Of a DNA stretch of 64,000 bases, positions 39,306-48,177 are shown piece after piece; position 1 is the first letter of the stretch; the number at the start of each line of letters is the position of its first letter. The position numbers were made by a program, and so were the translations under genes. The stretch is from Minicystis rosea. Lineage in GTDB: Bacteria > Myxococcota_A > Polyangia > Polyangiales > Polyangiaceae. The DNA is taken from positions 7,487,703 to 7,551,702 of the forward strand of contig CP016211.1 in the NCBI GenBank assembly GCA_001931535.1, written 5' to 3'. Below the pieces are notes generated by a model. The model was not told the DNA's origin, made no database searches, and saw nothing but the letters and a program-made list of their open reading frames with translations.

Positions 39306-39368
39306 CCCACGACGCTCTTCGGACGGCCTTGACACTCACCGCTCGGACGCCCTTTTCTTGGCTCCACG

Positions 39369-40027
39369 ATGACCGAAGACGTCCGCGCTTACGTCGTGCG
39401 CCAAGGCGATCATTGGGTGAAGCTCGCCTTCGTTCACGGCTTCGACGCCAACGAGGTGTGGAACCACCCGAAGAACGAAGAGCTGCGCAAGCTCCGCCCG
39501 GATCCTCACATCCTCGCCCCGGGCGATGTCGTCTACATCCCGTGCGGCAGAAGGAGGGGATTCCCATTCAGAAGGGGACGACCAATCGTTATGTGGCCAA
39601 GGTCCCGAGCGTCGGTGTGGGCATCGCTTTTCGCCGGCGCGACGGGCAGCCCTGGGCCAACGAGCCGTGCTTTCTCTACGGCATCGATGGCGAGGGAAGC
39701 GCCGCGGAACCGCGGCCGTCTCAGCTCGACGAGAATGGAGTCCTTTCGCTCGTCTTGCCGGTGTACGTGCGGGAAATCCAGGTGGTCTTCCCGGAGAAGA
39801 ATCACGCCGAGTTCAACGTTCGGGTGGGGGAAATGGATCCGCTCACCACGCGCTCGGGCATCCGCAAGCGGCTCCTTCATCTCGGACATCGAGACGCGCC
39901 GGCCGAGGATGCGGAGGAGGGTGACGAGATGGCGGTCGCATCGTTCCAGATGGCGAATGGGATACCGGTCACGGGCGCCCTCGACGACGCCACCCGCGAA
40001 GCGCTTGCGAAGGGCCACGGATACTGA
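39369..40027 (+). CDS. LysM + peptidoglycan-binding (PG_binding_1) protein, frameshifted in this sequence
   Basis: The N-terminus reads AYVVRQGDHWVKLAFVHGFD and ends LAPGDVVYIPC, a LysM module. The frame breaks at 39546-39547. The next frame carries QKEGIPIQKGTTNRYVAKV, a beta-rich middle (LVLPVYVREIQVVFPEKN) and GDEMAVASFQMANGIPVTGA, then ALDDATREALAKG, a peptidoglycan-binding repeat, to TGA 40027. One added G restores a protein of about 219 residues. Proteins of this layout are often found next to VgrG/PAAR or contractile-injection genes, which are not seen here. A cell-wall tether for the next protein is plausible. Confidence 0.75.
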
Positions 40028-40076
40028 TCCGAACGAGCCGGCCAAGGATCATGGGAGACACACTCGGGAGCTGGTG

Positions 40077-42473
40077 ATGCCGTATCGTGGCCAGAAGTTC
40101 GCCGTAGCTTATCAGACGTATGTTTACTCCTCGTGGGACCGCGACCTCGACAGCGTCGCCAAGCGTTTCCGCACCACCCCCGAGCTGATCCGCATCGCCA
40201 GCGTCCGCCTCAACCCCGAGTGGAGGGACTTGAAGACGCCGGTCTTCGCCGCTTTGCTCGAAGACGGGCAGCTCATCAACGTCCCCCTCCCGCTCGAGGA
40301 GCGGGGATGGCATTGGTTTCCCTATGTGCCCTCGAGCACGGAGACGCTCGAGGGCATCTGCAAGAAGAAGAACGCGGACAAGGCACGCGCCGGCATGGCG
40401 CCGCTCTCGCCTCAATACGTGTGGCTCCACGTCCTCAATTGGCAGTTTCGCGAGGACCACCTGCGACGCAACCGTCCTCACATGGACGATCTCGACAAGG
40501 ATCCTTCGGCAACCTCCGCGACGCCGAAATCGCCGACGCTGTGGATCCCCTACCCCGATACGGTCCAGCTCGGCGTCGTAGCGGTCGGCACCTACGATGT
40601 CGTCCCCAAAGCGGCGGCCGCGCCACCGAAACAGGCCACGGTCGTCGTGGAGCACGACTGGCTGTACCTCCTCGACAAGAAGCTCGAAGACATCGGCTTC
40701 TATGCAGAGCGCCTCGCTGCGGCCAACGCCTTTTGCGAGAAGGTCCGGATGGAATACGCGGCCGAGGCCGCCCGCTTGGCACCGCTCCGGTTCCTGCTCG
40801 GGACCATGACCGAGATGAATCGCAGCCGGAACGACGTGACCGCCCTCATCGCCGAGCTCGACAAGCTCCAAGGCGTGACCGACACCCTGATGGGCATCAA
40901 CCCGGCCGGGATCTACCGCATGCCCGAGGACGAGACGCGGCGCTCCCACAGCGAGAGGCTCCGGGATTTGCTGCGCAGCGCGGAGCTCAAATCACTCGTG
41001 GACAAATACCTCAAGGAGGAGCTGGATCACGACGTGAACGGCGATGCCGCGCGCCTCAACACCATCTCTCGCGCGCTGGAGGCCGGCTACCTGGCTTGGG
41101 GAGACGGATACTACGGGGACGAGCGCGACCAAGACGTCGAGAACGCGGTCGACGTCATTGGCAAGTCCGTGGGCGGGGCCCCGCCCCCCGAAGCCAAGAC
41201 GGCGCTGGCCAGCATCCTCAGCTTGGTCGGCACGCCCAACGAATATCCTCCACTCTTCCGCCCCAAAGCTGCGGCTCCCACCGGCGTGCCGGAGCCACGC
41301 TCGAGCGCAAGAGACGTCGTCCCTGCGCTCGGAGCAGCTGCCGCACCTGCGCTGGCGTTGATGGGCAACCTACCAGGCCCGTCGACGTTGTCCGTCGCTG
41401 TCGTGAAGCTCCACGTCGCGCGGCTCCTCGTGCGCAAAGCTGCCAATCCAGATTACCAGGTGGCCAAGCGCCAATGGCTCCTCGACATCTACAAGAAGGT
41501 CCTCCGGTTCAACGCCGAAGAAGAGGCGTTGATGAACAAGATCATCGGTGAGATCGACGGCGCGGCAGGCATCCTCAAGGGAACCACGCTTGGAGGCATG
41601 CTGAGGGACAAGGCCCTCGCAGAGTCGCGCACCCACGTGTACGAAAGCTCCAGGGAGCTGGCGGCCAAGGTCGGCGGACGACTGCAAACGTCGAAGGCGT
41701 GGAGCTCGGGCCTCGTCCTGCTCAATGCCTTCGCCCTCGCAGCCGCATGGATGGCGTACACCAACGGCGATGATCTCACCGCCAGCCTATCCGGGCTCAC
41801 GAACGCCGTGAACCTCGGGAGCGCTGCGTTCACGACCGGCGTGGCGACACTCAAGTGCGCAGAGGCGTTCAAGTTCCTGAGCGGGATACCAAGAGCTCAC
41901 AACCTCGTACAGAGCCTCGCCAACCTGTCCCCGGCGGCCTCCGCTGGCTTTGGTGTCGTCAGCGGGATCTTCTGTTTGGTCGCGGGAGGCGCCACCATGC
42001 TGGACAATTGGCGCGATCCCCTTGGCACGTCGTTCACTTCGGGAGCGCTCCAGTTTCTCGGGGGCGTGTCTTTCGAGGTGGCCGCGATTGCCGTCATCTT
42101 GGGCGCTTCGCCGGCCGCCCCCCTCGTCATCGGCGCCGAGATTACCGGCGGGCTCTGTCTCGTCGCCTCTGCCCTCTTCGCGGACAAGGACGCCCTCGAC
42201 AAGCTGCTGGAGCCGGCCACCAAGAAGATCTTTCGCTACCACATCGGCAAGTTCAAGCAGACCAAGCAGTACCAGACGATGGTCAAGAACGGGCACACCG
42301 AGCTGGAATCCGCGCTCAAAGCTGTCGAGTCCGCCACCGACGCCGCGGTCTTCGCAGACTTCGACGAAACGTTCCGCCCGCGGGTGGAGGCGCTCCTCCG
42401 CGACAAATTTGCCGATCAGGACATCGGCCACATGTTCACGACCGTCCCTCTTGGGACGGTTCGTCGCCAGTGA
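40077..42473 (+). CDS. large LysM-like protein with C-terminal hydrophobic helices, candidate pore-forming effector
   Basis: The 798-residue protein starts at ATG 40077 after GGGAG. Residues 1-70 contain a LysM-like module (DRDLDSVAKRFRTTPELIRI, later GQLINVPL) and a second similar region near 85-110. A long helical middle (200-540) contains VRMEYAAEAARLAPLRFLLG. Residues about 540-705 have several hydrophobic segments (LVLLNAFALAAAWMAY; GVVSGIFCLVAGGATML; EVAAIAVILGASPAAPLVIG) as in colicin-like or membrane-inserting toxins. There is no signal peptide. It is the last gene of the EAD1 operon and its end overlaps the convergent membrane-protein gene by 38 bp. The effector role is inference; no toxin family was matched. 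Confidence 0.65.
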   Translation: MPYRGQKFAVAYQTYVYSSWDRDLDSVAKRFRTTPELIRIASVRLNPEWRDLKTPVFAALLEDGQLINVPLPLEERGWHWFPYVPSSTETLEGICKKKNADKARAGMAPLSPQYVWLHVLNWQFREDHLRRNRPHMDDLDKDPSATSATPKSPTLWIPYPDTVQLGVVAVGTYDVVPKAAAAPPKQATVVVEHDWLYLLDKKLEDIGFYAERLAAANAFCEKVRMEYAAEAARLAPLRFLLGTMTEMNRSRNDVTALIAELDKLQGVTDTLMGINPAGIYRMPEDETRRSHSERLRDLLRSAELKSLVDKYLKEELDHDVNGDAARLNTISRALEAGYLAWGDGYYGDERDQDVENAVDVIGKSVGGAPPPEAKTALASILSLVGTPNEYPPLFRPKAAAPTGVPEPRSSARDVVPALGAAAAPALALMGNLPGPSTLSVAVVKLHVARLLVRKAANPDYQVAKRQWLLDIYKKVLRFNAEEEALMNKIIGEIDGAAGILKGTTLGGMLRDKALAESRTHVYESSRELAAKVGGRLQTSKAWSSGLVLLNAFALAAAWMAYTNGDDLTASLSGLTNAVNLGSAAFTTGVATLKCAEAFKFLSGIPRAHNLVQSLANLSPAASAGFGVVSGIFCLVAGGATMLDNWRDPLGTSFTSGALQFLGGVSFEVAAIAVILGASPAAPLVIGAEITGGLCLVASALFADKDALDKLLEPATKKIFRYHIGKFKQTKQYQTMVKNGHTELESALKAVESATDAAVFADFDETFRPRVEALLRDKFADQDIGHMFTTVPLGTVRRQ

Positions 42474-43536
42474 TGACAGGCATCGCCCCGAGCATCACCC
42501 GCACCCGCAGGGGGCGCTCGATGACCGCCATGAAGGCGCCCAGCGCGAGGAAGATGGTGAGCATCACTCCGATGGCGGTTTGACCGAAGGTGAGCGACGG
42601 GGAAGGCCCGAGTTGGTGGACGGCAGGCCACGCGGGCCACGCGACCAAGGGAGCACGGCTGCCCGCCGTCAGTGGGTAGAGACGCCCATCGCAGACATCT
42701 CCCTCGAGCTCCGTGGCTCCTTTGCTTCCAAGGACAGCAACGACAGTGACGTGGACGCGGGCATGCCCACGTGGACAGGGCATGTCGAACACTCGGTCGG
42801 GTGATGGTCTCGTCGTGAGCGCCTCGCCCTCCGTACGCGCCCCCAACAGAGTGAGCAGATGAAAAGGCGCACAGGCGAGGAGCCAGAAGGCGGCCACGAC
42901 CGCATAGAAGCGCGCCGACCGCATCTCCTGCGCCAGGGCAACCGGCGCCTGGTCACGAGTCGACAGCTTCAGGGTGCCGTCCCGAGGCGGTCGCAACGCC
43001 GGTGTCGCGCCTCCCGTGTCGTGTCGGAAAGCATCGTCGTTGCCGGCATCCCAAACCAGATGGCCGGTCACCGTGAGGCGCGTCCCCGCCGCCAACGCAA
43101 TGCTCGTCCGGTGTGCCCATTCCCCTGGTACGGAGCGAGGACGAGGATCGCAATGGATGTCGACGGGGCCGCGAGGATCGATCGCTATCGTTCGACCATC
43201 GTCGATGCGAAGCTCGAAAGCCTGCGCTTCGGCCCGCTCGATGTCGAACGTGAAGCCGCGATAGAAGGGACGCCGGAGCCGCTCGACGATGTCGACGACC
43301 ACGACGGGAACATCCGGCCGCTTCGCCTCGATGGTGCCGCTGAAGACGAGCGGAGCGGTTTCGGTGTGGTCACCATTCGCCAGCACGCGGAGCGCGGTCC
43401 GATGACGCAGCCGAGCGCGCCGTGCCGTCTTCCGGGCGTGAACGGCGAGGCCGAGCCAGGCCGCGAGAAGGCCATACGCCAGCATGCAGCTCGCGAAGAA
43501 GGAGAGCCCAGCGCCTTCGATGTCCACGCCCACCAT
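42436..43536 (-). CDS. membrane protein with GIDE-like beta domain; candidate immunity protein
   Basis: The 366-residue protein has an N-terminal membrane helix (FFASCMLAYGLLAAWLGLAV), a large beta domain (residues 45-200) and membrane helices near 205-230 and 315-345. The middle resembles the GIDE domain known from membrane E3-ligase-like proteins: VFSGTIEAKRPDVPVVVVDI, FELRIDDGRTIAIDPRG, AAGTRLTVTGHLVWDA. No RING is present. It is convergent with the 798-residue effector candidate and overlaps it, the arrangement one may expect for a partner gene, though immunity genes usually share a strand. Both the domain and the role are uncertain. Confidence 0.55.
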   Translation of the reverse strand: MVGVDIEGAGLSFFASCMLAYGLLAAWLGLAVHARKTARRARLRHRTALRVLANGDHTETAPLVFSGTIEAKRPDVPVVVVDIVERLRRPFYRGFTFDIERAEAQAFELRIDDGRTIAIDPRGPVDIHCDPRPRSVPGEWAHRTSIALAAGTRLTVTGHLVWDAGNDDAFRHDTGGATPALRPPRDGTLKLSTRDQAPVALAQEMRSARFYAVVAAFWLLACAPFHLLTLLGARTEGEALTTRPSPDRVFDMPCPRGHARVHVTVVAVLGSKGATELEGDVCDGRLYPLTAGSRAPLVAWPAWPAVHQLGPSPSLTFGQTAIGVMLTIFLALGAFMAVIERPLRVRVMLGAMPVITGDEPSQEGRS

Positions 43537-43599
43537 CTTCGCACTCCTCCTCTCTCACGCGAAGGCACGCGAAGGAGCGTGGGCAACACTGCCGCTCGC

Positions 43600-44289
43600 T
43601 CAGCGCGCGATCACGGAACCAAGGACGGCTGCGAAGAGGACGTGCGACAAATCGATGCCGGCGAGGATCCGCATTTCGTGTTGATTCTGGCCCTCGACGT
43701 TCAGCCATTGGTGGCCGGCTTCGACTTGGAAGAGGCCCTTGAGGATGGGGAGGACGAGCATGTTGCGCATGCCGATGGCGAAGCCCTGCGGGGTGCGGCC
43801 GAGGACGAGCTTGGGGGCGAGGCCGATGCTGACGAGGTTGCCGAGGCGGAGGTGTGGGGTCGCGCCGATGGCGAAGAGGTGACCGCCCATCTCGGCTTGG
43901 CTGCTGAAGCTGTAGCCGAGCTCGAAGGCGAGATCGGGAATCTGCGTGTGAGAGCGTTTGAAGGCCAGCCCGATACCCGCGATGACGTCGAGATCGAAGG
44001 CGGGTCGTGCTTTGCCGATCGGGTCGAAGTGAATCCCGACGCCGGGGGAGATGCGCAGGATGGGGATGACGTTTTTTATGATGGGCGGGGAGGGCTCGGG
44101 GGTCGGGTCTTGATAGGGCGGAGGCTCCCATTCGTTCGACGCCGGTTGCCCGGGCGGTAGGTACGGTGGTTGGGGTGGGGTGGGCTGCGCAGAGACGATC
44201 GCAGGGACGGCCGCTACCCCCAAGGCACCTGCAAAAGCGGCTGCGCGCACGCGCTGCCTTCGGGCTCGAAATGACGCGAGCAATGGCAT
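43600..44289 (-). CDS. secreted outer-membrane beta-barrel-like protein, 229 aa
   Basis: I start at ATG 44289, which has GGGAGG seven bases upstream. A signal peptide (VRAAAFAGALGVAAVPAIVSAQ) precedes a Pro-rich linker (QPPYLPPGQPASNEW). From residue 75 alternating hydrophobic strands (VGIHFDPIGKARPAFDLDVI, LAFELGYSFSSQAEMGGHLF, ISIGLAPKLVLG-like) follow, ending in an apolar C-terminus as in small outer-membrane porins or channels. The gene lies just upstream of the GIDE-like gene on the same strand (63 bp). Exact function is not identifiable. Confidence 0.75.
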   Translation of the reverse strand: MPLLASFRARRQRVRAAAFAGALGVAAVPAIVSAQPTPPQPPYLPPGQPASNEWEPPPYQDPTPEPSPPIIKNVIPILRISPGVGIHFDPIGKARPAFDLDVIAGIGLAFKRSHTQIPDLAFELGYSFSSQAEMGGHLFAIGATPHLRLGNLVSIGLAPKLVLGRTPQGFAIGMRNMLVLPILKGLFQVEAGHQWLNVEGQNQHEMRILAGIDLSHVLFAAVLGSVIAR

Positions 44290-44764
44290 GTGAGCTCCTC
44301 CCGCCTGGGTGTGGAGCAAGCCGGAGACCAACTCGCTCCCCTCGGCACCTGGTCGCACACCGCCACGCGGGTCCCACGCGGCGGGCCTTGCCATCCGCGC
44401 GGGTCGACAGGGGGCCCGCACGGCCCCGCGCCCCGCCCGGACGCGCCAATGTGTGGCCCGGATAACAATTTGCCCCGTCCGGACACGCCGATGTGTAGCC
44501 CGGATAACAATTTGCCCCGTCCGGACACGCCGATGTGTAGCCCGCATCACACTTTGGCCCGTCCGGACATGGCGAGGCTTCGCCCGGTCACCTCGATCGC
44601 CGGACCGCGCGGCCGTCACTGCCGATCGTGCGTGGAGCGGGCTGGATCGACGTGTCGGTGACCATGGTTTTTCGGGGGTACGATGGGGGCAACCTCACTG
44701 CGGGTACCCATTTTTCCCGTCACGCCCACATCCTGCTACTGTGCGCGGCGGACAGGAGCGACCG
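44290..44764. other. 475-bp divergent intergenic region with tandem repeats
   Basis: No gene is supported. It contains four copies of a 42-bp repeat (44432-44587) and the palindrome GGGTACCC (44702-44709), with AGGAG at 44753 as the ribosome binding site of the next gene. It must hold the promoters of both divergent genes. Confidence 0.5.
44432..44587 (+). repeat. four tandem copies of a 42-bp repeat
   Basis: Copies start near 44432, 44473, 44515 and 44557. The middle two are nearly identical and read CCCCGTCCGGACACGCCGAT, followed by GTGTAGCCCGGATAACAATT in the second copy. TCCGGA is a palindromic core in each. The repeat lies 143 bp upstream of the outer-membrane protein start and 178 bp upstream of the STAND gene. 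It may be a multi-site binding region for a regulator or simply expanded DNA. Confidence 0.65.
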
Positions 44765-47437
44765 ATGGGCAAGGACGTGAGCACCTGGGGGCTGGTTCGC
44801 GATGGGCGCGCGCCTTTTGTCGGGCGAGATGCCGAGATCGGAGCACTGCACGAGGCGCTCGAGGCCGTGAAGAAGGGGGAGACGCGCATCGTCACCCTCG
44901 TGGGCCCGGCGGGGATCGGGAAGAGCCGTTTGATCCAGGAGTTCATCCTCCACCATCGAGCCCCGGGGCTCAAAGGGGCGGGCGGCGGGGATGGGCTGGT
45001 GCCGCGGGTGTACCGGGGCAGCGCGCGAGACGCGGGCGCGGCCTATGGGCTGTTCGCGAAGCTGCTGCGGGCGCGGTTCGGGCTCGTGGAGGGGATGGAT
45101 AAGAACGCTGCGCGCAGCCAGATTCGCGCGCAGGTCGAGGCGGTGCAAGGGCACGGGAAGGTCGAGGACGTCGTCTATTTCCTCGGGCAGTTCCTCGGCA
45201 TTCAGGGGGAGGAGAGCCCGCTCACGCGCGCGGTCAGCGACGATCCGCGTGAGGCCGCCATCATTCGGCGCGCGGTGTTCAAGGCCTTCCTCGAGGCGGA
45301 TGCGGCGACATCACCGATCTGCTTGGTGTTCGAGGATCTGCACGGGGCTCACGACGACTCGTTGTCGCTGCTGCGCTACCTGCTCGAGTATCTGTCGGGA
45401 TCGATCCTGATGCTGTGCACGGCGCGGCCGGATCTGCTGGCGCGGCAGGAGGACTTCGCGCGGGCGGGCGAGGCGCGGCACAAGCTGATCGAGCTCGGGC
45501 CGCTGTCGGATGCGGACGCGACGGCGATCATGCAGCACCTGCTCTCGCCCGCGGAGGGCGGGCCGCCGCCGCAGCTCGTGGAGTCGGCGTGCGCGTTCGC
45601 GTCGGGGAATCCGCTCCTGCTCGAGCAGATGGTGCGCATCTACCACGACAAGGGCGTGCTCGAAGAGGTGACGGTGCTCAGCGAGGAGCCGCGCTGGCGC
45701 GTGGATCTCGACAAGCTGGAGCACGCGAAGCTGCCCATCACCATCGAGGATGCGGTGAACGCGCGCATCGCGGCGCTCGATGCCTACGAGGTGACGCTGC
45801 TGGAGCAGGCGGCCGCGATGGGCGCGGTGTTCTGGAGCGGCGCGTTCGTGCCGCTGTCGCGCATGGGACGCGAGGCACCGGCGCTCTGGGACGACGAGGC
45901 CGCGGCCGACGTCGAAGAGGTGGAGGACGCGCTCCTCGACATGGTGGAGCGCGACTACATCCTCAAGCTGCCGGACTCGACGTTCCCGGGCACGGACGAG
46001 TACGTCTTCAAGCACAACCGCGAGCGCGAGGCGATCCAGAAGCGGACGAAGCGGAGCTCCGAGAAGCGCTACCACCACGGGATCGCCGACTGGATGGAGC
46101 ACCAGGCTTCGCTGCGCCAGAGCGAGGAGTACGTGGCCATGCTCGCCGAGCACCGCGAGAAGGCGGGCGACAGCCTGCGCGCGGGGCTCGCGTACATCGA
46201 CGCGGGCGACGTGGCGCGCGATCGCTACGCGAGCGGGCGCGCCTGCGAGTACTACCAGAAGGGGCTCGGCCTCTTGGGCGATGCGTTCCCGGGGCGGCGC
46301 ATCGACGCGCTCCATCACTACGGCGACGTGCTGCAACTGTCCGGGCGTGTGGACGATGCGCTGGCCGCCTTCCGCGAGATGCTGACGCTCGCGTACCGGC
46401 TCGATCTGAAGAGCAAGGGCGGCGCGGCCCACAACCGGATCGGGCGCGCCTACCGTGAGACGGGCGCGCTGGAAGAGGCGAGCAAGCATCTCTTCACGGG
46501 CATGGCGCTCTTCGAGGCGGTGCGCGACGAGCGCGGCGTGGCCTCGAGCATCGACGACATCGGCAAGCTGCACTGGCTGCGCGGTGAGTACGAGCAGGCC
46601 AAGGTGGCTTTGAAGGACGGCTTGAGCCGCCGCCGCAAGCTGGCCGATCGACGATCGATCGCGCTCTCGCTCAACAACCTCGGGCTCGCGCTCCAGGACT
46701 CGGGCGACTTCAAGGAGGCGGTCGAGGTCTTCTCGCAGTCGCTCCAGATCCGCCGCGACATCGGGGATCTCGTGGGCGTGGTGGTGTCGCTCAACAACCT
46801 GGGGACCGTGGCCCAGGATCAACGCGACTTCCCCAACGCGCTCGAGATGTTCAACGAGGCGCTGGAGGTGGCGAAGCAGATCGGCGATCGCAACAAGACG
46901 TCGCTGGTGCTGACCAACGTCGGCGAGGTCCACTACCGCATGGGCAAGCCCGCCGAGGCCATCGCGGTGCTGCAACAGGCGGAGGATCTCTGCGACGAAG
47001 TGGGCGACAAGCTCGGCCTGGCCGAAGCGCTGCGCGGGCTCGGCAAAGCGTATCTCTTGCAAGGGGATCTGCCGAAGGCGCGCGATGCGATCAGCCGGGC
47101 GGTCGATCTGTTCGCGGCCGTGCGCAGCAAGGTGCACCTCGGGATCGCGCTGCGGACGCTCGGCGAGATCACCGCGGCCGGCGGCTGGGGGACGGCGCAC
47201 ACGAAGAGCGCCCGCGAGTACTTCTCGCGCGCGGCGACCATCTTCGAGCAGACGGGCAACGATCTGGAGCTGGCCCGCACGTTCAAGGCCTACTCCAAGT
47301 TCCTGCTCGATTCGTTCACCACCGACGAGACGGCGCGACGCGACGCGCTCGCCATGAACGCCCGCGCGGAGGCGATCTTCACGCGGCTCCGCATCACGCA
47401 GGGCCCGGTCGATCCGGGGCGCGGCTCGCGGCCGTGA
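44765..47437 (+). CDS. STAND-type ATPase with C-terminal TPR repeats
   Basis: The 890-residue protein begins after AGGAG. Walker A reads VGPAGIGKSRLI (residue about 45) in an AAA/STAND domain with LVFEDLHGAHDDS as the Walker B region. From about residue 440 a long run of TPR repeats follows (SLNNLGLALQDSGDFKEAVEV, SLNNLGTVAQDQRDFPNALEM, ALRGLGKAYLLQGDLPKARDA). Such proteins are signal-gated switches that bind partners by their TPRs. No kinase or DNA-binding domain is present, so the output is through protein interactions. It is monocistronic by spacing. Confidence 0.88.
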   Translation: MGKDVSTWGLVRDGRAPFVGRDAEIGALHEALEAVKKGETRIVTLVGPAGIGKSRLIQEFILHHRAPGLKGAGGGDGLVPRVYRGSARDAGAAYGLFAKLLRARFGLVEGMDKNAARSQIRAQVEAVQGHGKVEDVVYFLGQFLGIQGEESPLTRAVSDDPREAAIIRRAVFKAFLEADAATSPICLVFEDLHGAHDDSLSLLRYLLEYLSGSILMLCTARPDLLARQEDFARAGEARHKLIELGPLSDADATAIMQHLLSPAEGGPPPQLVESACAFASGNPLLLEQMVRIYHDKGVLEEVTVLSEEPRWRVDLDKLEHAKLPITIEDAVNARIAALDAYEVTLLEQAAAMGAVFWSGAFVPLSRMGREAPALWDDEAAADVEEVEDALLDMVERDYILKLPDSTFPGTDEYVFKHNREREAIQKRTKRSSEKRYHHGIADWMEHQASLRQSEEYVAMLAEHREKAGDSLRAGLAYIDAGDVARDRYASGRACEYYQKGLGLLGDAFPGRRIDALHHYGDVLQLSGRVDDALAAFREMLTLAYRLDLKSKGGAAHNRIGRAYRETGALEEASKHLFTGMALFEAVRDERGVASSIDDIGKLHWLRGEYEQAKVALKDGLSRRRKLADRRSIALSLNNLGLALQDSGDFKEAVEVFSQSLQIRRDIGDLVGVVVSLNNLGTVAQDQRDFPNALEMFNEALEVAKQIGDRNKTSLVLTNVGEVHYRMGKPAEAIAVLQQAEDLCDEVGDKLGLAEALRGLGKAYLLQGDLPKARDAISRAVDLFAAVRSKVHLGIALRTLGEITAAGGWGTAHTKSAREYFSRAATIFEQTGNDLELARTFKAYSKFLLDSFTTDETARRDALAMNARAEAIFTRLRITQGPVDPGRGSRP

Positions 47438-47508
47438 GCTCGGATCGTCGGCCCGAGCGCTTCGACGCATCGCCTCGGCGCACGAAATAGGACAGAGTCT
47501 GCGGCCGC

Positions 47509-47994
47509 ATGACCCAGCTCGAAGAGAAGCCCGCCCGCCCCGTGAGCCGATCGCTCACGACGATGACCGAGTTCGTCCTGCCGACGCACGCCAACGCGCT
47601 CGGGAGCGTGTTCGGCGGGCAGGTGATGGCATGGATCGATCTGTGCGCCGCCATCTGCGCGCAACGGCACACGGGACACATCGTGACGACGGCGGGGATC
47701 GACGATCTGTCGTTCGACCGGCCCATCAAGGTGGGTCAGGTGGCGCAGCTCCGCGCGCGCATCACGGGCGCCTTCCGCACCTCGGTGGAGGTGCTCGTGC
47801 AAGTCGACGGCGAGGACGCCACCACCGGCGAGCGCTGGCCTTGCGTGAGCGCGTTCGTGACCTTCGTGGCGGTGGACGCGGAGCTCAAGCCGACGACGGT
47901 GCCGCCGCTCGTGCTGGCGTCGGAAGAAGATCGCCAGCACGCGGCCGAGGCCGCGGAGCGGCGAGCGCACCGGTTGTCGCGCCGGAAGAAGTAG
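47509..47994 (+). CDS. acyl-CoA thioesterase, hotdog-fold YciA-like
   Basis: The 161-residue protein has the hotdog signature: HANALGSVFGGQVMAWIDLC, where the Asp near the helix is the usual catalytic acid, followed by FDRPIKVGQVAQLRARI and SAFVTFVAVD. Such enzymes cleave acyl-CoA to free acid and CoA. The C-terminus is a basic tail. The gene lies between two unrelated genes and is followed by an inverted-repeat element (48006-48122). Confidence 0.88.
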   Translation: MTQLEEKPARPVSRSLTTMTEFVLPTHANALGSVFGGQVMAWIDLCAAICAQRHTGHIVTTAGIDDLSFDRPIKVGQVAQLRARITGAFRTSVEVLVQVDGEDATTGERWPCVSAFVTFVAVDAELKPTTVPPLVLASEEDRQHAAEAAERRAHRLSRRKK

Positions 47995-48005
47995 GCGCGC
48001 GGGGC

Positions 48006-48122
48006 GACGAGAAACGCAAAGCCGCAAACACGCGGAGACGCAAGAAAGCAAAGACGCAAAGAGGCCTTCCTTTCGTCGCCTTTTTGCGCCTTTGCGTCGC
48101 CCGTGCCTTTGCGTTTTCTCTC
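48006..48122. repeat. ~115-bp imperfect inverted repeat rich in AAAGACGCAAAG motifs
   Basis: The left arm (GACGAGAAACGCAAAGCC, then GCAAAGACGCAAAGAGGCC) and the right arm (GGCCTTCCTTTCGTCG, then CGCCTTTGCGTCGC and CCTTTGCGTTTTCTC) pair imperfectly over about 55 bp, centred on AGGCCT at 48062-48067. It is AT-richer than its surroundings. It lies after the thioesterase stop and 56 bp before the HEAT gene start, so it could end transcription in both directions or be a dispersed repeat. Only one copy is seen. Confidence 0.6.
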
Positions 48123-48177
48123 CCGAACGACGCTGTACACCCCAAGGCCGCCGTGGAAAGCATGGTCCGACAAGACC

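Noticed and set aside
42496..44160. Long plus-strand frames opposite the GIDE-like and outer-membrane genes
   Set aside because: They lie antisense to frames with clear membrane and barrel patterns and have shadow-like composition.
44461..44514. GGATAACAATTT resembling the lac operator half-site
   Set aside because: It is a short match inside a local tandem repeat; no vector sequence or LacI gene is near, so it is chance.
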